Below, one piece after another: positions 33,275-37,285 of a DNA stretch of 37,285 nucleotides (positions are counted from its first letter, which is position 1; each line of letters opens with the position of its first letter). The translations under genes and the position numbers were made by a program. The DNA comes from Thamnocephalis sphaerospora. Taxonomy: Eukaryota > Zoopagomycota > Zoopagomycetes > Zoopagales > Sigmoideomycetaceae. The notes under the pieces are model-generated. The model was not told where the DNA came from. It saw only the letters and a list, made by a program, of their open reading frames with translations, and made no database searches. The DNA is taken from positions 1 through 37,285 of the forward strand of contig KZ992512.1 of the NCBI GenBank assembly GCA_003614735.1. Reading direction: 5' to 3'.

Positions 33275-33630
33275 TGTGTGCAAAGCTAAACAGACGGCCT
33301 GGTACACTGACTAAATGTACATTCTGAGCACTGCTTCGATTAACATTGTGTTCTACTCGCAAATCCAACACGCAAGTCTGTTTTGAAGACGTGAATAAAA
33401 TAGAGGCGCGTGTGATTGACTCAGTATTAAATGCGGATACGCTGTTGCTCGTGCTATTGTGCCGAACCGTGTTGAATAAAACCCGGCCGTTTCCGCAATA
33501 AAGGGCTGCAGAGGAGCGCTAGAACACGCATTTAGGCATGCTGCACAGCGAGTATAGGCGCGTGCACCGCCGGGAAATTCTACAACACTATGCTTTTCAT
33601 GCGAGTGCAAAACCGTTTGTAGTATTCAAT
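33275..33630. other. Convergent 3' flanks of GatB and the chitin deacetylase
   Basis: About 355 nt between two converging stop codons. It holds three plus-strand AATAAA motifs and no coding sequence I can recognise. Confidence 0.55.
33394..33399 (+). terminator. Polyadenylation signal candidate for GatB
   Basis: AATAAA 120 nt after the stop codon; further copies lie at 33475 and 33497. Confidence 0.45.
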
Positions 33631-34511
33631 CTACACGCGATATGCATCGCTGCCATCACCTAGACATTCGCTGATAGTCGTCAAGCGATATCCCTTCTTG
33701 CGGATAATCCTCGCCGCGGCTTCCACATAACGGGTGGCTGTGGACGGCATCGTGTCATGAGCAAGGGCAATCCCGGCGATTCCTTGTGCTACATTCCGGA
33801 CCTTGCGCCTCAGGACCATCAAGGAGGCCTCGGCATCATCGGGATGCCGCCTGCGCGGTACAGACATGTCAGCAGTCTGGCCTGCGCTATTGCTAATGTA
33901 GCATGCATGTGCTTACCAGTCATTGGTATCGACGCTCCATCGGATCACGCGGTAGCCGAGGTCACGCAGGATGCCAAGCACTTGTCCGTTGGTGGCGCCA
34001 AAGGGAGGGCGCATGTAGGTTGGTCGGACGCCAATAGCACGCTTTATCTGCTCGTCGAGCTTGCTCATTTCGCTGCGAACCTGATCAGGGCTGATCATAG
34101 TCAGATTTGCATGAGAAAAGGTATGCGATGCAATCTGATGGCCAGCATTATACGCTCGCTGAATGCACTTGGTGACACCCTCGTCATCGAGGCCGCCGAC
34201 GTTGTTGCCATCGATGAAGAAGGTAACCTTGACACCAATCTTGTCTAGTTGGTCCAACAGCGTGTTTGTGTGCTACACAGTATTGATTGGTTAGCGCGCC
34301 ATGGTACTGGGGAGAACGTAAGCGCATGACTCACCAGCCCAGGTCCATCGTCAAACGTCAAGGCAAACGTGCCAGGCACTGAGCATGTGCGTATGACTAC
34401 GCCTGCCGGTGGGCCGCCGCGATACTGCCGCAACGACAACGGTGACTGTGCGCTGCAGATGGTCGATAGCGATATCAGCGTGAAGAACACGCTATACAGA
34501 AAGCGGCCCAT
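33631..34511 (-). CDS. Secreted polysaccharide (chitin) deacetylase, NodB domain
   Basis: Removes acetyl groups from chitin or a similar N-acetylglucosamine polymer in the wall. Three exons join in frame: 34511-34335, 34272-33917 and 33850-33631, giving 250 residues. A signal peptide (MGRFLYSVFFTLISLSTICS) is followed by a short linker and one NodB domain with all five motifs: TFDDGPG (Asp pair), HTFSH (metal His), RPPFG (Arg), WSVDTNDW (Asp/Trp) and LAHDT (catalytic His). Metal-dependent activity is therefore expected. There is no chitin-binding domain, no Ser/Thr-rich stalk and no GPI signal, so it is a minimal secreted enzyme. The substrate is inferred; chitin is likelier than peptidoglycan or xylan in a fungus. 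Confidence 0.93.
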
Positions 34512-35011
34512 GGATGTCGCAATAAATGGCTGACAAGGTAGGTGTAATTATATTGGGGCACAGCTTGCGGTGGGTAAGGGAAAGACAAGATCCGAGCGTA
34601 TTAAAGGGGCAGTAGGTGTGAAGAGCTTGGTTAGCTGGTATCTTGTGAGCTGGAGGTAAAGGATAAATGTAGGGCTGGCAAGCAAGGCCTACAGCTTGCA
34701 GATTGGTGGGCTTGGTAGTTGCGGGCGACGAGCTGAGAGGGAATAGCAGGGGGCGCCGACGCGCTTCCGAGGCTGGAATGCTATCTGGATATATAACGGT
34801 GGTGGCAGCAACGGCGGCACAACAGCAGAGCGGCTTGGCCGATACTGCTTTGTGCGCAGCTGCGCGGTCTAGGCAGTGATGGAGAGGACAACGCAGTGGT
34901 GCTCGCATGATAAACGCAGTGATCTGCAGCCTACAGGAGGCGGTTACAAATGGTCGGTGTTGCCGCTGCATCGATGATTCGCCGACCATCACGCAGCGGC
35001 CACCATGTTGC
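34512..35011. other. Divergent region between the chitin deacetylase and the membrane-protein candidate
   Basis: About 500 nt, with nothing I can recognise on either strand. Confidence 0.45.
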
Positions 35012-35979
35012 ATGTTTTGTGCTCCCCTCTTTTGCCACTCTAGTCACCGGCCGGCTTATTATAGCTCAATCCGCCGCCTTTACCATCACCAGAATTACAC
35101 AATTTGACCAATCCATGCCGCGGTATTGATGTGGTCAGCATTACTACATTGCTGGCAGGCGAGCATGCCTGCTTGCCAAAAACGCCAGCTCAACAGGTGG
35201 TGGCACTTTTGAGCGCAGTGCAGCGGACACCAGCCTTTGCGTGCAAACAAGCCCTCAATAGCTGAGTACAAGTGGCATTCACGAATGCCTTGTGCAGGTT
35301 ACAGCATATTTATGACGTACAGAATAGTTGTGTTGGGCAGAGCGAGCTGCTGCATGTATCCGTAGTATTGGCAAGCTTACAGAGAGGTTTGCGGTTGTTA
35401 CTTGGCTTTATTCACTCGTGTGGATCGCGCCATCCAACAATGCCGCGCACGAACAAAGTGGCTTGAAGTTGGCTGGCTTGCTTTGCCTTCTTGTTGGCGT
35501 GGGGCCATGTGAGCGAGAAAAGCGGCTGGTTTACTAGGCCCGTCTCTTAACGCGTGGGGTCGCTATCTCCTATGCGGACTGTTTGTGCTTGCGCTTACTG
35601 TGGTCACATGATGTGGTCCATGCTTTGCTGCTGCCGTCCACTACTTCGAAGCGGTCTTTCCAAGCGCATCTGCGCACTGCACCGCGCGTCGTTTTGACCG
35701 CTGCGCTGCTATGCACTTTGATCCTTTATACGCCATATGTAGCTGCCACCCAAAGGTAAAATGTCGGAAATCTTATTATGGTAGCGGCGCTTATTAGCTG
35801 TCTTTCGTTTGTTTGTAGTGAATCAGGGCTGTTCATCGTGTCACTGTAAAATATTGACGTTCTCACCAATTCCCATACACTGGGCCCTTTCCATTATCGG
35901 CAGCCTAAGCATGCTTGTGATGATTGTATTATCCTCGCGCCACGTGCGCCTCATGGGCTATGGCCTACCCACGCAATAA
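35012..35979 (+). CDS. Probable multi-exon integral membrane protein, exon structure unresolved
   Basis: I do not recognise the family and could not build a complete frame. Four signals suggest a real plus-strand gene. (1) An ATG at 35012 opens a hydrophobic frame (LFATLVTGRLIIAQSAAF). (2) An open segment after a CTTACAG near 35380 reads RFAVVTWLYSLVWIAPSNN. (3) About 35547-35610 encodes a hydrophobic helix, NAWGRYLLCGLFVLALTVV. (4) After a TTTGTAG acceptor at 35818, the frame is open to a TAA at 35977-35979, encoding CSSCHCK, then a helix WALSIIGSLSMLVMIVLSS and a short tail. The stop overlaps an AATAAA (35975-35980), a possible polyadenylation signal. The phases between these pieces could not all be reconciled. 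Confidence 0.4.
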
Positions 35980-36290
35980 AATTCAAATAGAGGCGCAAAA
36001 CTACCTCGTGTGCTGCTTGCGCCTCGTGGTTAGCCACATACAAGCATGGCACTTGCTACTTTGCCTCTTGCGGCACTAGAGCCTAGCAACTGTTGTAGAA
36101 ACTACAGTCAGGCGTCAGCGAGCAACTACAAAAATAAAGCGCGCTCACCCATCAGTCTTTTGGTCCGAACCGCATCACCGCGCTTGCATCGTCGCGAAAC
36201 CTAGACCCCTTTCACGTCCACGCCTTCCCTGCTTTCGCGTATTGTTCCCGAAACAAGTAACGCCGCGTTTAGCACCGCTAGCCGCTTGCT
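35980..36290. other. Promoter region of the kinase-like gene
   Basis: About 310 nt. It contains an AATAAA-type motif near 36133 and a C/T-rich leader before the ATG at 36291. Confidence 0.45.
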
Positions 36291-37285
36291 ATGCGCGCTC
36301 TCTCTGCTCACACGCTTTTCGCTATAGCTGCTGCCGTGCTGCTAAGCAGCGACCTGTCTTGCGCAGGCCCAACGCAGTCTGGCGCATCGTCTAGCAGCAG
36401 CGCATCACTCCAGGCCTCAGCTCAGTCCGACCTGCCGCCAAGCTACGATTTGCTGCGTGCAAGCCCAGCGCAGTCTATCTCATCGGTAGCCAGCGAATCT
36501 AGCTGGCCCAACCAACCTGGTCTTCATATTGAAAGATGGCACCCTGAGGGAGAGAATGGGGTGCGCACTGCGTTTGTGAACTACAATGGCGAAAGCGGCT
36601 TGCTCAAATGCACCCCACATGAAAATCAGCACAAAAACGAGGTTGCGGTGCTCACGGTAGGCTTGAAGCTAGCGCACGAAGCGTGTCTGAAACTGCGCTA
36701 ACTTTTTAGCTAGGCATTAAAGCAAGCTATAGGAGGCAACAGTGTGCTACAAGTTCCGGATATAATTGACACCTTCCAAACAAATGACAACTATCACTGT
36801 TTGGTTTTGGAAACGATCAACGGATACAGTATGCGCGAGCGTGTGTTCATAACGCCGGAGCATGTGAGGGATGTAGCTACATTTGGGCTTGCCCATCTTA
36901 TTTCTCGAGGTATGCACCGTCAAGTGATTTCGAAAACTTTTGGCCGCGAGCTAATAATTACGTTGTTGGCACGCAGCGCTTGCCGATCTACACGAATTTG
37001 GTTTTACTCACGGCAATATCACTCCAGACAGTATGTGCAACTTTGATGCGCACACGTCTCTACGTAATCTGACATGACGCGTTTGCCAACGGCAGCTGTC
37101 TATCTTCAGTTAAGCAAAGATGATGACTCCCTTCAGGTGGTCCTTACAGGCTTTGAAGGTTCGCAAGTCATATCCGAATTACCGCAGCCCTCGATCGTCA
37201 AACCGAGGGGCTACAGCCCGCCAGAGGATTACATCGAGTCAGAGATAGATCAGCTCTCGCGTGATTCATGGATGTTTGGTGCAAC
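36291..37285 (+). CDS. Secreted protein-kinase-like protein lacking catalytic residues (pseudokinase), cut by window edge
   Basis: Exons 36291-36656, 36714-36909, 36977-37030 and 37096-37285 (open at the edge) join in frame. The N-terminus is a signal peptide (HTLFAIAAAVLLSS, probable cleavage near SCA-GP), followed by a Ser/Ala-rich stretch to about residue 70. A protein-kinase fold follows: a GLLKC strand with the ATP-site Lys (106), NEVAVL for helix C (Glu 117), YHCLVLE for the hinge, LADLHEFGFTHGNITPDT for the catalytic loop, LTGFEG at the DFG position, SPPED at the APE position and DSWMFG in helix F. The catalytic HRD...N motif reads HGN...T, and DFG reads GFE. The base Asp, metal-binding Asn and metal-binding Asp are therefore all gone. 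Phosphotransfer is unlikely; a binding or scaffold role outside the cytosol is inferred. Confidence 0.75.

Noticed and set aside
1-37285. Search by eye for tRNA, rRNA, transposon ends and CRISPR repeats
   Set aside because: No B-box-like GGTTCGA with a cloverleaf, no rRNA core, no terminal inverted repeats and no regularly spaced repeats were seen.

Overview
The window is nuclear DNA of a eukaryote with a compact, intron-rich genome. I could follow about seventeen protein genes in 37 kb. Most are cut by introns of roughly 55 to 110 nt (one cytochrome b5 intron is about 176 nt), with variable GT donors, CTNAC-like branch sites and CAG/TAG acceptors. Exon models rest on reading-frame continuity across each junction; no transcripts were available. 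A fungal-type UPF0658 Golgi membrane protein, VTC1 and VTC4 polyphosphate-polymerase subunits, a NodB-type chitin deacetylase and a fungal-looking F-box protein point to a fungus, probably an early-diverging lineage. A fused animal/plant-style lysine-degrading enzyme (LKR/SDH) is unexpected for such an organism. The lineage is an inference.

Left third, 1-13.2 kb, mostly minus strand: a partial secreted protein with two copies of an unrecognised domain (1-1150); VTC1 (2054-2464) and VTC4 (3531-6019) in tandem; tail-anchored cytochrome b5 (7389-8173); chaperonin CCT5 (8465-10643); Pol I subunit RPA12 (11138-11747); and, on the plus strand, a LAMTOR1/Ego1-like Ragulator subunit whose first exon is unresolved (12540-13247).

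Middle, 13.2-28 kb: a long gene-poor stretch leads to the UPF0658 membrane protein (plus, 15008-16430). A weak minus-strand Tyr/Gly/Gln-rich candidate lies at 16822-17097. Then come a RanBPM/Gid1 scaffold of the CTLH E3 ligase (plus, 18034-20959), the 17-exon LKR/SDH (minus, 21436-25347) and an intronless F-box protein (plus, 25919-27376).

Right part, 28-37.3 kb: an R3HCC1-like RRM-type protein (28060-28893), an intronless flotillin-like protein (29500-30804), mitochondrial GatB in 13 exons (30958-33274), a secreted chitin deacetylase (minus, 33631-34511), a poorly resolved membrane-protein gene (about 35012-35979), and a partial gene for a secreted protein-kinase-like domain that has lost its catalytic residues (36291-37285).

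The genes are mostly unrelated housekeeping functions. The only clear functional neighbourhood is VTC1 beside VTC4, two subunits of one vacuolar polyphosphate polymerase. The most novel items are the pseudokinase, the duplicated secreted domain and the fused lysine-catabolic enzyme. I saw no tRNA, rRNA, transposon or CRISPR array.
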